Shown piece by piece: positions 52,710-61,106 of a stretch of 64,000 nucleotides of DNA. Source of the DNA: Clostridium porci (GTDB lineage Bacteria > Bacillota > Clostridia > Lachnospirales > Lachnospiraceae). The stretch is taken from NCBI RefSeq assembly GCF_009696375.1, contig NZ_VUMD01000001.1, positions 62,001 to 126,000 on the forward strand, written 5' to 3'. The notes under the pieces are model-generated. The model searched no databases. It saw nothing but the letters and a program-made list of their open reading frames with translations, and was not told the DNA's origin. The position numbers and the translations under genes were made by a program. Positions within the stretch are counted from its first letter, which is position 1. Each line of letters begins with the position of its first letter.

Positions 52710-53867
52710 ATGAAGTGGACCAATAGAGGCCATCAGTTTGATGAAATAGGTAAACGATTCCATGATGTAGAAGAGATAATCATTTATGGAGCTGGCGAGT
52801 ATGGAATGAAATTAGGGAAGCTGTTAAAGGGAATAAAGGCTCCTTTTGTTTATTTAGATGATTTTAAAAAAAGTAAGGGAACATGTGAAGGAGTGAAGGT
52901 GATTTATCATAAGGATTTGGAAGAGGAGATGAAAAAAAAGAAATGTATCATAATCCTGGCGTTGGGAAGGGAGAATGCGGGAATTGTGCTAAAAGGATTG
53001 GAATTACAAGGGCTAAGATATGGGGAAAATGTTTTCGATATCCATAGCTTTATGAACTATTATATTTATATTTATGCAACATATGGATTAAATAAGTGTA
53101 TTATACAGGATTGTTCCGTTATGGGAGTCTTTAAATGTTCTTTAAAATGTAAACACTGCGTGGGAGCCTTCCCATATATGAACAATAAAGAAAATACAGC
53201 GATTGACAATGTCAAAAGGGATATAGATATTCTCTTCTCAAAGATTGATTACATTAAAGAATTTGGAATGGTTTGTGGAGACATACTTCTTTATGAGGAT
53301 ACTGAGGAATTTATAAGTTATGTGATGGAAAATTATTCAGATCAGATTGGAAATTGTACTGTATTAGTTAATGGGATGCTCATACCGAGGCAAAGCATTA
53401 TTGATACTGTTAAGAAATATAATTTGCCAGTTATGATTAGTAATTATGATACGGTGAAGGGCTGGAAGGAGCGGCATGATAGATTGATAGAGGTATTGAG
53501 TAGTAACGATATTAAGGTAGTGGACATAAAGATGAAAGAATGGGTAGATCTAGGTTGGACAGAGAGAAAATATCATGATAATGCTGAAAAACTGTTTGAT
53601 GCATGCGGAGGACAATGCAGAGCTTTTCAAGACGGAAAATTATTCTATTGTGCACATGCCTTAACGGCGAATCGGGCATTGTATGGGTTGGATGATTCAG
53701 AAGAGGGATTAGATTTAACCACAGAAGAGGACAATATTAAAAAAATTATTACAGAATATCATTTGGGATATAATAAGAATTCAAATTTGAAGATGTGTCA
53801 TTATTGCAACGGAGTTTCAAATGTCAACCAGAATACAATACCAGTAGCAGTACAGCTTGAGAGGTGA
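52710..53867 (+). CDS. Radical SAM-like protein with N-terminal Rossmann-like domain (MKW family, copy 3)
   Basis: A 385-residue member of the MKW family, opening MKWTNRGHQFDEIGK. The Rossmann-like module is at ~21-105 (IIIYGAGEYGMKLGKLL). The cluster triad C143-SLK-C147-KH-C150 is intact. The GGEP motif, which contacts SAM, is replaced by CGDI (189-192), so SAM binding or catalysis may be changed. C-terminal cysteines ACGGQC, FYCAHA and CHYCNG are retained. Site AAGGAGGAAATCAAT upstream of 52710. It is in an AT-rich segment. Either a degenerate enzyme or a specialised one. Confidence 0.8.
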   Translation: MKWTNRGHQFDEIGKRFHDVEEIIIYGAGEYGMKLGKLLKGIKAPFVYLDDFKKSKGTCEGVKVIYHKDLEEEMKKKKCIIILALGRENAGIVLKGLELQGLRYGENVFDIHSFMNYYIYIYATYGLNKCIIQDCSVMGVFKCSLKCKHCVGAFPYMNNKENTAIDNVKRDIDILFSKIDYIKEFGMVCGDILLYEDTEEFISYVMENYSDQIGNCTVLVNGMLIPRQSIIDTVKKYNLPVMISNYDTVKGWKERHDRLIEVLSSNDIKVVDIKMKEWVDLGWTERKYHDNAEKLFDACGGQCRAFQDGKLFYCAHALTANRALYGLDDSEEGLDLTTEEDNIKKIITEYHLGYNKNSNLKMCHYCNGVSNVNQNTIPVAVQLER

Positions 53868-53875
53868 TAAAAGTG

Positions 53876-55690
53876 ATGTTGGATATTGAAACAGAATTTC
53901 AGAAGATTTTGTTGAGATATGGTTATAGTAGGATGGAAGAAGACTTTAGAAGAGAAATGTATAGAGAAATTAGAACCATCTTGCATGATGTCTGTGAAGG
54001 AAATCATAAGATTGCTATAAAGTGTGCAGGAATACATACAAGTAGGCTGATGGAAGATTTTATAGATGTTCTTAAAATTGATTGTATCATAGATAATAAT
54101 CCAGAAAGAATAGAAGAAGAGATACAAAGATTCCATATACCTATTTTCCGTTCATATAAAGGGAGAAATATTAATACAGTTATCATCAGTTCCTTTGAAT
54201 TCAGAAGTGAGTGTAAACAGGAATTAGGAAATGATCCGGGCATAGAAATTGTAGATATATATGATAAGCTAATGCAAAAAGGATATTATTTGTCAAAGGA
54301 ATATTATAAATATATTGGAGAACCTTATAAAGCTATTATCAAGTGTCAATATCAATATAAGCAATGCAGGAATACGAAAGAAAAAGAGAGGTTTTTAGAC
54401 CAGCTAATTGGACACTATTTAGATATAAGGGATATATATTCTGCCCAAAAATATGTAAAAGAATATATAAAATATAGTTATAAAAAAAAGAAAGAAAAAG
54501 AGAAACTTTTGGAGGAACTGGAGCAACTGTTAGTTACAATAAAAAGAAAGTGCAATGACAGAAATCAAAAAGATATTTTATGGTTCTGGCAGGATGCCTT
54601 GCCTTTTGAGTATGTAAAGGAAATGCAATATTTAAGCAAAGAGGCAAATAAAGGGATATTTTTTGAACAGGCATATACTCCTTCATGGGTTACTCGCAGT
54701 GTATATGCCAGAATTTTAGATCAGAAGGAAGAATATGATATCTATAATAATAAAAATAACTGGCCTAAGGAACATAAGACGATTGAGTTCATGAAAAGCA
54801 AGGGATACGATTGTAGAAAAATTATGTGTATAGGAAAACAGCATATTCCTTTGGATAGATATGATATTCAATATTCAAAAAACATGCTCCAACAAGCTAC
54901 AGCAACAGAAATATGGTGGGAAGCATTGAGAGAACTTCTATTAAGTGAGAAACCGGTATTTTTTCTTCTCCATACAGGTATGGAAACTCATGTTCCAATT
55001 GTTTCTCCTGCTTTAGATGAATATACATGTATAGTTGAATCGGATATTCCGACTAGGTATACGCCTGAAGGAGAAAAGTTGCACAGAGAGCGCTTGAAAA
55101 AAAATGTTAATTATATCGATCAAGAATGGAAGTTCTTTATGGATATTTTGGGAGATAATAGCATAAAAATTTTCATGAGTGATCATGGTGATGTTTTGAG
55201 AAAAGAAACTCGTCAGTATACAAAAGATGCCTTGCATGTAGCGATGATTGTAACTGGCAGAGGGGTTCCTTGCAGGCAATATTGTAGGCTATTCTGCCTA
55301 ACCGACTTTTTAAAACTACTAGTTTATCTTTTAGAACAAAATGAGAGAAATGAAGCTGAATTATTTTCGGATGAGATATGGTTAAATGGAGTAGATTTTT
55401 ATAATAAGAGGGTAATTGAGAAATACAATGAAATTGAATGCTTAGAGTTAGGGATATCCTATAATGGAATTCTTACTTTAATGGACAGATATGTAAAATT
55501 GGGAACAGGGGAAGAAGTATATCATATTTTTCCAGATGAATGTACAAATTGTATTAAAGATAAAAGGTATCAGAAACGTATAAAGATTTTAAGAAAGCAT
55601 GCCGGAGAGTGCTTAATAGACATAAATAAAAACCCCAAATTCAAATATTCCCATTTGCTATATGAAGCATTAGGAAAAAAGCATATTTAG
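53876..55690 (+). CDS. Alkaline-phosphatase-superfamily protein with N-terminal Rossmann-like domain
   Basis: A 604-residue protein. Residues ~40-140 contain another, divergent copy of the module (IAIKCAGIHTSRLMEDFI, CIIDNNPERIEEE, TVIISSFEF). Residues ~215-530 look like a sulfatase/phosphoethanolamine-transferase fold: ILWFWQDALPFEYVKEM (metal-site start), AYTPSWVTRSVYAR (candidate Thr/Ser nucleophile), FFLLHTGMETHVP, and IFMSDHGDVLRKE with DALHVAMIV. DHG and the later His are canonical metal ligands. Because enzymes of this fold move phospho-headgroups between lipids and glycans, a phosphonate or phosphate transfer or hydrolysis role fits. Cytoplasmic by sequence (no signal peptide), which is unusual. 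Start at 53876 set by GAGAGGTGATAAAAGTG; GTG at 53864 possible. Confidence 0.65.
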   Translation: MLDIETEFQKILLRYGYSRMEEDFRREMYREIRTILHDVCEGNHKIAIKCAGIHTSRLMEDFIDVLKIDCIIDNNPERIEEEIQRFHIPIFRSYKGRNINTVIISSFEFRSECKQELGNDPGIEIVDIYDKLMQKGYYLSKEYYKYIGEPYKAIIKCQYQYKQCRNTKEKERFLDQLIGHYLDIRDIYSAQKYVKEYIKYSYKKKKEKEKLLEELEQLLVTIKRKCNDRNQKDILWFWQDALPFEYVKEMQYLSKEANKGIFFEQAYTPSWVTRSVYARILDQKEEYDIYNNKNNWPKEHKTIEFMKSKGYDCRKIMCIGKQHIPLDRYDIQYSKNMLQQATATEIWWEALRELLLSEKPVFFLLHTGMETHVPIVSPALDEYTCIVESDIPTRYTPEGEKLHRERLKKNVNYIDQEWKFFMDILGDNSIKIFMSDHGDVLRKETRQYTKDALHVAMIVTGRGVPCRQYCRLFCLTDFLKLLVYLLEQNERNEAELFSDEIWLNGVDFYNKRVIEKYNEIECLELGISYNGILTLMDRYVKLGTGEEVYHIFPDECTNCIKDKRYQKRIKILRKHAGECLIDINKNPKFKYSHLLYEALGKKHI

Positions 55691-55762
55691 GGGTTTTGAA
55701 TGTGTAACTAAGGTAATATAGAAATTGAAATTTATAAAATATGAAGTTTGAGGAGCATGTAT

Positions 55763-57028
55763 ATGAAATGGACAAGCAAAGGGCGGCAATTTGATGAAAT
55801 TGGGAAAAAAATTAAAAATAAAAAGAATATATATATTTATGGTGCGGGAGATAATGGAAAGTATGTATTAAAAAGACTTGAATTTTTAAATTGCATGGGT
55901 AGGATGGATGAAAAAAAATCTATAAGGGGAGGCTTTATCGACGTAGATGAGAATAAGCAAAAATGTGGATATTTGGGATATAGGGTTTATTCTCTAGAGG
56001 AGATTAAAAAAATTGACAGAGAAGAACTAATAATTGTGATTGCTGTATCTAATATTAACAAGACCAATGTAGTAAAAAAACTAGTAGTTAACGGTTTTAT
56101 TGAAGGAGAAGATTTTTTTGATTTTCAGGATTTTATTGATGTGTACCTTCCAATATATGCAGCATATAAATTTAATAAGGTATACCACAGAGGAATTTGT
56201 CTGATTCCAACAAGGAAATGTCCTTTAAATTGTCAGCATTGTTTGAACTTTATTCCATATGTGGAAAAACCATCAGAGGATAAAATTGAGGCAGTCAAAA
56301 AAGATTTAGACAGGTTATTTGCTGTTATTGATTGTTTGGGAATTTTGAGCGTTGTGGGAGGGGAAATATTCTTTTATTCTCAGTATAAGGAACTATTTCG
56401 ATATATAGGAGAAAAGTACAGAAAACAGATAGTAGTCCTTTCTGTTACAACTTCGGCTGTTTTAGTGCCAGATGATGAGACTTTTTTACTTTTTAAGGAA
56501 TATGGATTTACTCTACATATCAGCGATTATAGGAGTGCCCTTCCAGGAATAGAAACGAATTATAAAAAATTTATTGAGAAGCTGGAAGAATTTCAAGTTG
56601 AATATGTTCTGTTTGAGAACCATGAGTGGTTGAATTTAGACGTATTCCGAGAGAAAGATATGCTTGTAACAGAGAAGGAAAGAATCGAACACTTTGATGC
56701 CTGCGGAATCCCTTGGAGTTACTATAGCGATGGAAAACTATGGCAATGCAATTGGGCTGGGTTTGCGGTGATGGCAGGAGCGAAGAGTGGCTGTGATACG
56801 GATTACTACGACCTGAGAAGCTGTACTACAGAAATAGAGAGGGAAGATGAAGGAAAGACATTTTTATTTCAAAAAGAAAAATGTAAAGAACTGATGGAAT
56901 TCGGCCTTGGTTACTCAGAATTGGGCTATGTGGAAATGTGTTCTAAGTGCAATGGATATTCAACGATTAATAATCATTTTGTTCCCCCAGCAGTCCAAAT
57001 CCCAAGAAAAACAAAACTGGTTAGGTAA
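55763..57028 (+). CDS. Radical SAM protein with N-terminal Rossmann-like domain (MKW family, copy 4)
   Basis: A 421-residue paralogue opening MKWTSKGRQFDEIGKK. The Rossmann-like module is longer than in the others (about 20-125: IYIYGAGDNGKYVLKRLE, GFIDVDENKQKCG). The triad is C153-PLN-C157-QH-C160. The GGEP site reads GGEI (199-202). C-terminal cysteines DACGIPW, WQCNWAG and CSKCNGY are conserved with copy 1, to which it is most alike. The site GAGGAG seven bases before 55763 fixes the start; a frame opens five codons earlier. Last gene before a 93-bp gap. Confidence 0.83.
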   Translation: MKWTSKGRQFDEIGKKIKNKKNIYIYGAGDNGKYVLKRLEFLNCMGRMDEKKSIRGGFIDVDENKQKCGYLGYRVYSLEEIKKIDREELIIVIAVSNINKTNVVKKLVVNGFIEGEDFFDFQDFIDVYLPIYAAYKFNKVYHRGICLIPTRKCPLNCQHCLNFIPYVEKPSEDKIEAVKKDLDRLFAVIDCLGILSVVGGEIFFYSQYKELFRYIGEKYRKQIVVLSVTTSAVLVPDDETFLLFKEYGFTLHISDYRSALPGIETNYKKFIEKLEEFQVEYVLFENHEWLNLDVFREKDMLVTEKERIEHFDACGIPWSYYSDGKLWQCNWAGFAVMAGAKSGCDTDYYDLRSCTTEIEREDEGKTFLFQKEKCKELMEFGLGYSELGYVEMCSKCNGYSTINNHFVPPAVQIPRKTKLVR

Positions 57029-57121
57029 GAAGTATAATATTACAAATATATCAAAGAAGAAAAATGTATGGGGCAGAGCGCATTAATGCAATATGAAGAA
57101 ACATAAAGAGGAGAATAAGAG

Positions 57122-58135
57122 ATGAACTTAGAAGAACGCGTAAGATTAAAAAAAGCCAATCGGAGGGAGCTCTACAGTCTTGAGCCCCCCTTCCCCTACA
57201 CAAATTTTCTTATAGAATTGTCCAATGCATGCAACCATGCCTGTATATTCTGCACCCACCAGAAAATGAAACGTCCGGTAGGATTTATAAAAGAGGATCT
57301 GCTCTATCAAGTGCTGCAGCAGGCCTATGACCTGGGAACAAGGGAAGTTGGCTTTTATGCTACGGGAGAGCCCTTTATCGTCAATAATTTGTCGAAATAT
57401 GTGAAGAAGGCAAAGAAAATCGGATATGAGTATGTTTACCTTACGTCCAACGGCTCCTTGGCCACGCCTGAGAAATTAAGGGCAGTTATTGATAACGGAG
57501 TGGACAGCATTAAGTTTTCCATCAATGCTCCTAACCGTGAGATGTATCAGTTCATTCATGGAAAGGATGATTTTGATATTGTAGTAGAGCATCTTCAGTA
57601 TATGAATGAATATAGGAAGGAGAGTGGGCGCAAGTTTAAGATTTTTATTACCGGGATACTGACCAGATATACGGAGCGGCTGAAGGAGGATTATTTTCAG
57701 GTGTTTAAGGGGCTTGCAGATGAGATTGTATTTAAGGATGTCTATAACCAGGGCGGTAACATGCCGGAAATCGATGAACTTCTCCGTTGCACCTACGATA
57801 ATGAAACTTACAGGCGCTGCAATCTTCCTTTTGATTCCATTTACGTTACACATGAGGGGTATCTTTCGGTCTGCAATGCGGATTACGAAAATATGCTGGT
57901 TGTAGCTGATTTGAATAGGGAATCCTTGAAGGATGGCTGGTATGGGGAAAAAATGAAGAAAATCCGTCAGGGATTTATGGATGATAATGTATCTCAAACC
58001 CTTTGCGATGGTTGTCTCCATCATAAGAAGCTTCCTGCCAGTCCCTTGACCCCGGAAGCGGCAACTATAAATCTGGAGTTGTTTTCGGATAAGCAGGTAC
58101 GGGACAGGCTGATAAAAGCGGGGTACTTAAAATGA
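57122..58135 (+). CDS. Radical SAM/SPASM-type protein adjacent to the PEP mutase gene
   Basis: A 337-residue radical SAM enzyme distinct from the MKW family and without the Rossmann module. The triad is C37-NHA-C41-IF-C44; FYATGEPFIV is the GGEP equivalent, and the C-terminal cysteines RRCNLPFDSIYV, LSVCNADY and LCDGCLHHK form a SPASM-like auxiliary site. Start 57122, site GAGGAGAATAAG. Its stop overlaps the PEP mutase start by 4 bp, so it is translated together with the phosphonate genes and may tailor the phosphonate (for example methylation or hydroxyl/carbon rearrangement); this is inference. Confidence 0.86.
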   Translation: MNLEERVRLKKANRRELYSLEPPFPYTNFLIELSNACNHACIFCTHQKMKRPVGFIKEDLLYQVLQQAYDLGTREVGFYATGEPFIVNNLSKYVKKAKKIGYEYVYLTSNGSLATPEKLRAVIDNGVDSIKFSINAPNREMYQFIHGKDDFDIVVEHLQYMNEYRKESGRKFKIFITGILTRYTERLKEDYFQVFKGLADEIVFKDVYNQGGNMPEIDELLRCTYDNETYRRCNLPFDSIYVTHEGYLSVCNADYENMLVVADLNRESLKDGWYGEKMKKIRQGFMDDNVSQTLCDGCLHHKKLPASPLTPEAATINLELFSDKQVRDRLIKAGYLK

Positions 58136-59445
58136 AACAGGTTTATATGAGCGTGAGTACGGATATTCTGCATTACGGACATATACAGATTATGCAGAAA
58201 GCAGCAGCTATGGGAGAATTGACAGTTGGGATTCTGACAGATAAGGTCATTTCACAATATAGGCGTCCGTCCTTGGTTCCATTTGAAAAACGCTGGCAGA
58301 TGATAGAAGCGTTGGAGTTTGTCAGTCATGTGATAAAGAAGGATACTCTGAGTTACAGACCGATCATAGAACAGTATCATCCAGATATTATTGTTCATGG
58401 AGATGAGTGGAAAACAGGGAGTAAGGCGAAGCTGCGTTCTGAGGTTATAGAGCTTTTGGATCAGCTGGGAGGAGAATTGGTTGAGTTTCCATATACGAAG
58501 GATGAAAATATCAACGCATTGGAAGGGGACGTGTTCAGGCGTTATGCAATCCCTGAAATCCGGCGAGGCATGCTGAGACGGCTGCTGAATCTGAAAAAGT
58601 CGATCCGGGTGCTGGAGGCACATAACGGATTAACTGGTTTGGTGGTGGAGAATGCAAAGGTTCATATGGATAATGGTGAAGAACGGGAGTTTGACGCTAT
58701 GTGGATTTCCAGCCTCTGTGATTCGGCTTCCCGTGGAAAACCGGATATAGAACTGGTGGACTGGTCCTCCAAGATTGACAGAATTAATGAAATTATGGAA
58801 GTCACCACAAAACCAATTATTGTGGATGGAGATACCGGAGGACTGACAGAGCACTTCGTCTACAATGTGCAGACATTAGAGCGCCTTGGCGTATCGGCGG
58901 TTATTATTGAGGATAAGACCGGGCTTAAGAAAAATTCCCTTTTTGGCACGGAAGTGAGGCAAACTCAGGCTGAACCGGATAGCTTTGCAGAGAAGATTCA
59001 TCTGGCGAAGCAGGCCCTGAAAACCTCAGAGTTTATGATCTTTGCCAGAATAGAAAGCCTGATTCTGGATCAAGGAATGGAGGATGCGCTTATGCGTGCC
59101 GGTAAATACGTGCATGCGGGAGCAGACGGAATTATGATTCATTCTCGACAAAAAAAGCCGGATGAAGTTTTTGAATTTTGTGAGAGCTTTAAGAGCAGTT
59201 ATCCAGATGTTCCGATTGTTGTGGTTCCAACGACCTATAACCAGATCAAGGAAGAGGAACTGGCTGCCTGCGGAATCAATGTTATTATTCATGCGAATCA
59301 CCTTCTTAGAAGTGCATTTCCTGCTATGCAAAAGACGGCAGAGGCGATTTTAAGGGATGGATGCTCAGGGGAGGAGGCAGAAAAATACTGCATGTCAATT
59401 AAAGAGATTATTAATTTTATTCCTGTGAAAGGAGAATCGATTTAG
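58132..59445 (+). CDS. Phosphoenolpyruvate mutase fused to an N-terminal cytidylyltransferase-like domain
   Basis: A 437-residue bifunctional-type protein, arranged like Fom1. Residues 1-135 are a cytidylyltransferase domain with HYGH (14-17) but without the second GxST motif (reads TKDENINALEG). Residues ~150-437 are a PEP mutase that isomerizes PEP to phosphonopyruvate: VDGDTGG (231-237) binds magnesium and EDKTGLKKNS (260-269) is the EDKxxxxxNS signature that separates mutases from isocitrate-lyase relatives. It provides the C-P bond of the locus. It overlaps the radical SAM gene by 4 bp and is followed by the APS-kinase-like gene. Confidence 0.93.
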   Translation: MKQVYMSVSTDILHYGHIQIMQKAAAMGELTVGILTDKVISQYRRPSLVPFEKRWQMIEALEFVSHVIKKDTLSYRPIIEQYHPDIIVHGDEWKTGSKAKLRSEVIELLDQLGGELVEFPYTKDENINALEGDVFRRYAIPEIRRGMLRRLLNLKKSIRVLEAHNGLTGLVVENAKVHMDNGEEREFDAMWISSLCDSASRGKPDIELVDWSSKIDRINEIMEVTTKPIIVDGDTGGLTEHFVYNVQTLERLGVSAVIIEDKTGLKKNSLFGTEVRQTQAEPDSFAEKIHLAKQALKTSEFMIFARIESLILDQGMEDALMRAGKYVHAGADGIMIHSRQKKPDEVFEFCESFKSSYPDVPIVVVPTTYNQIKEEELAACGINVIIHANHLLRSAFPAMQKTAEAILRDGCSGEEAEKYCMSIKEIINFIPVKGESI

Positions 59446-59447
59446 AC

Positions 59448-59981
59448 ATGGAGAAACAGGAAAAGAGAACCCCGCGCCAGGGAACCGTATATTGGATTAC
59501 AGGACTGTCCGGCGCAGGAAAGACAACCATCGCTTCCCTTTTATATAAGGAGCTAATTCGTGAAAAAGAGGGAATTGTTTTGCTGGATGGAGATGAACTG
59601 AGGAAAACGGTGGCCGGAGATTTAGGGTATACATACTCAGAACGGCTTGAAGCAGCAATGCGATATGCAAGATTATCTGCAATGCTGGCAAAGCAGGGGA
59701 TTACAGTAATTATTGGTACGATTTCCATGTTTGATCAGGTAAGGGACTGGAATCGGGAGAATATTCTCAGTTATTGCGAGGTTTATCTGGAGGTTCCCAT
59801 AGAAGTGCTTCAGGCCCGGAATCAGAAGTCTCTTTACAGCAATGTAAAGGCCGGGCAGATAAAAAATGTGGTTGGAATGGATATGGATATTGAGGAGCCG
59901 AAGCATCCGGATATTATTATATGTAATGACGGAGCCTTGACAGTGGAAGCTTGTGTTGAGATTATCAAAGGATGGGCATAG
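59448..59981 (+). CDS. Adenylylsulfate-kinase-like (CysC-type) P-loop kinase
   Basis: A 177-residue kinase. Walker A is GLSGAGKTT (19-27), followed by DGDELRKTVAGDLGYTYSERLEA, in part the APS kinase substrate region DGDxxR. The characteristic later segment VGMDMDIEEP matches the CysC family. No ATP sulfurylase or sulfotransferase is seen nearby, so it probably phosphorylates another substrate, perhaps a hydroxyalkylphosphonate or a sugar. Related kinases occur in capsule loci. Start 59448, two bases after the PEP mutase stop; the decarboxylase follows directly. Substrate not determinable from sequence. Confidence 0.85.
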   Translation: MEKQEKRTPRQGTVYWITGLSGAGKTTIASLLYKELIREKEGIVLLDGDELRKTVAGDLGYTYSERLEAAMRYARLSAMLAKQGITVIIGTISMFDQVRDWNRENILSYCEVYLEVPIEVLQARNQKSLYSNVKAGQIKNVVGMDMDIEEPKHPDIIICNDGALTVEACVEIIKGWA

Positions 59982-61106
59982 ATGGAAGCAGGAGCATTAT
60001 TTAACCAGCTGAATGGAGAATTTTTCACAGGGGTACCGGATTCGCTGCTTAGGCCCATCTGTGATTACTTGATGAAGAAAAAAGGAATTTCGGCCAGTCA
60101 TGTGATTGCAGCAAATGAAGGCAATTGCGTAGGACTGGCAGCGGGGTATTATTTGGCAACAGGGAAGACGCCGGTTGTATATTTACAGAACAGTGGGATT
60201 GGAAATATTGCCAATCCGGTTATTTCTTTGCTGAATGAACGGGTTTACGGGATTCCCTGCTTGTTTTTGGTGGGATGGAGAGGAGAGCCTGGAAGTAAAG
60301 ATGAGCCGCAGCACTCCTTTCAGGGAATGATAACCCATCAGCTTTTGAATGATATGGGGATTGCCGCTTTTACAGTTAGGGAAACCACTGATCAGGAGGA
60401 ATTGGGAGAGATTCTTGAGCAGGTGGGACTGTTGCTGGACAAAGGGAAGCAGGCAGCGTTGGTTTTTACCACAAAGTCTATTGTAAATAGTGAGAAGCAG
60501 GTATATAAAAATGATTTTCAATTGGAGAGGGAAAAAGCCATTCATGCTATTTTGAAATGGACCGGGGATGATATCATAGTGGCTTCTACAGGAAAAATAT
60601 CCAGGGAAGTCTTTGAAGTGCGGGAACAGAGGGGAGAAAGGCATGAGAAGGACTTTTTGACAGTTGGTTCTATGGGACATAGCTCTTCTGTGGCTCTTGG
60701 TATTGCATTGGCAAAGCCCAAACGGAGGATATGGTGTCTGGACGGAGATGGCGCTCTTTTGATGCACATGGGAGCATTGGCTGTGATTGGTACTTCCAAT
60801 GTGAAGAATCTTGTTCACATTGTGTTTAACAACAGCGCTCATGAATCAGTTGGAGGACTTCCCACAGTAATGGGCAGGGTTAACCTGTGTGAGACGGCGA
60901 AAAGTTTGGGTTATAGCTGTGCACACCGCATTGACTCAAAGGAAGGACTGGAAGCTGTTTTGGAGATAGTAAGAGGGAAAAGGGAGCTTGCTTTTATTGA
61001 AGTTCTGACTGCTATGGGCTCCAGAGCGAATCTGGGACGGCCCACGATTTCTCCAGAGGAAAACAAGTGTAGTTTTATGAAATATCTGGAGGAGGATAAA
61101 GAGTGA
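59982..61106 (+). CDS. aepY: Phosphonopyruvate decarboxylase
   Basis: A 374-residue TPP-dependent enzyme (Ppd/AepY) that decarboxylates phosphonopyruvate to phosphonoacetaldehyde, the irreversible step that pulls the PEP mutase equilibrium forward. FFTGVPDSLL at the start and AANEGNCVGLAAGY with catalytic Glu46 are typical. TPP and magnesium bind at CLDGDGALLMHMGAL and the following NNSAHESVGG. Start at 59982 is immediately after the kinase stop. Its last 4 bases overlap the second fusion gene. With the PEP mutase it confirms phosphonate production. Confidence 0.94.
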   Translation: MEAGALFNQLNGEFFTGVPDSLLRPICDYLMKKKGISASHVIAANEGNCVGLAAGYYLATGKTPVVYLQNSGIGNIANPVISLLNERVYGIPCLFLVGWRGEPGSKDEPQHSFQGMITHQLLNDMGIAAFTVRETTDQEELGEILEQVGLLLDKGKQAALVFTTKSIVNSEKQVYKNDFQLEREKAIHAILKWTGDDIIVASTGKISREVFEVREQRGERHEKDFLTVGSMGHSSSVALGIALAKPKRRIWCLDGDGALLMHMGALAVIGTSNVKNLVHIVFNNSAHESVGGLPTVMGRVNLCETAKSLGYSCAHRIDSKEGLEAVLEIVRGKRELAFIEVLTAMGSRANLGRPTISPEENKCSFMKYLEEDKE

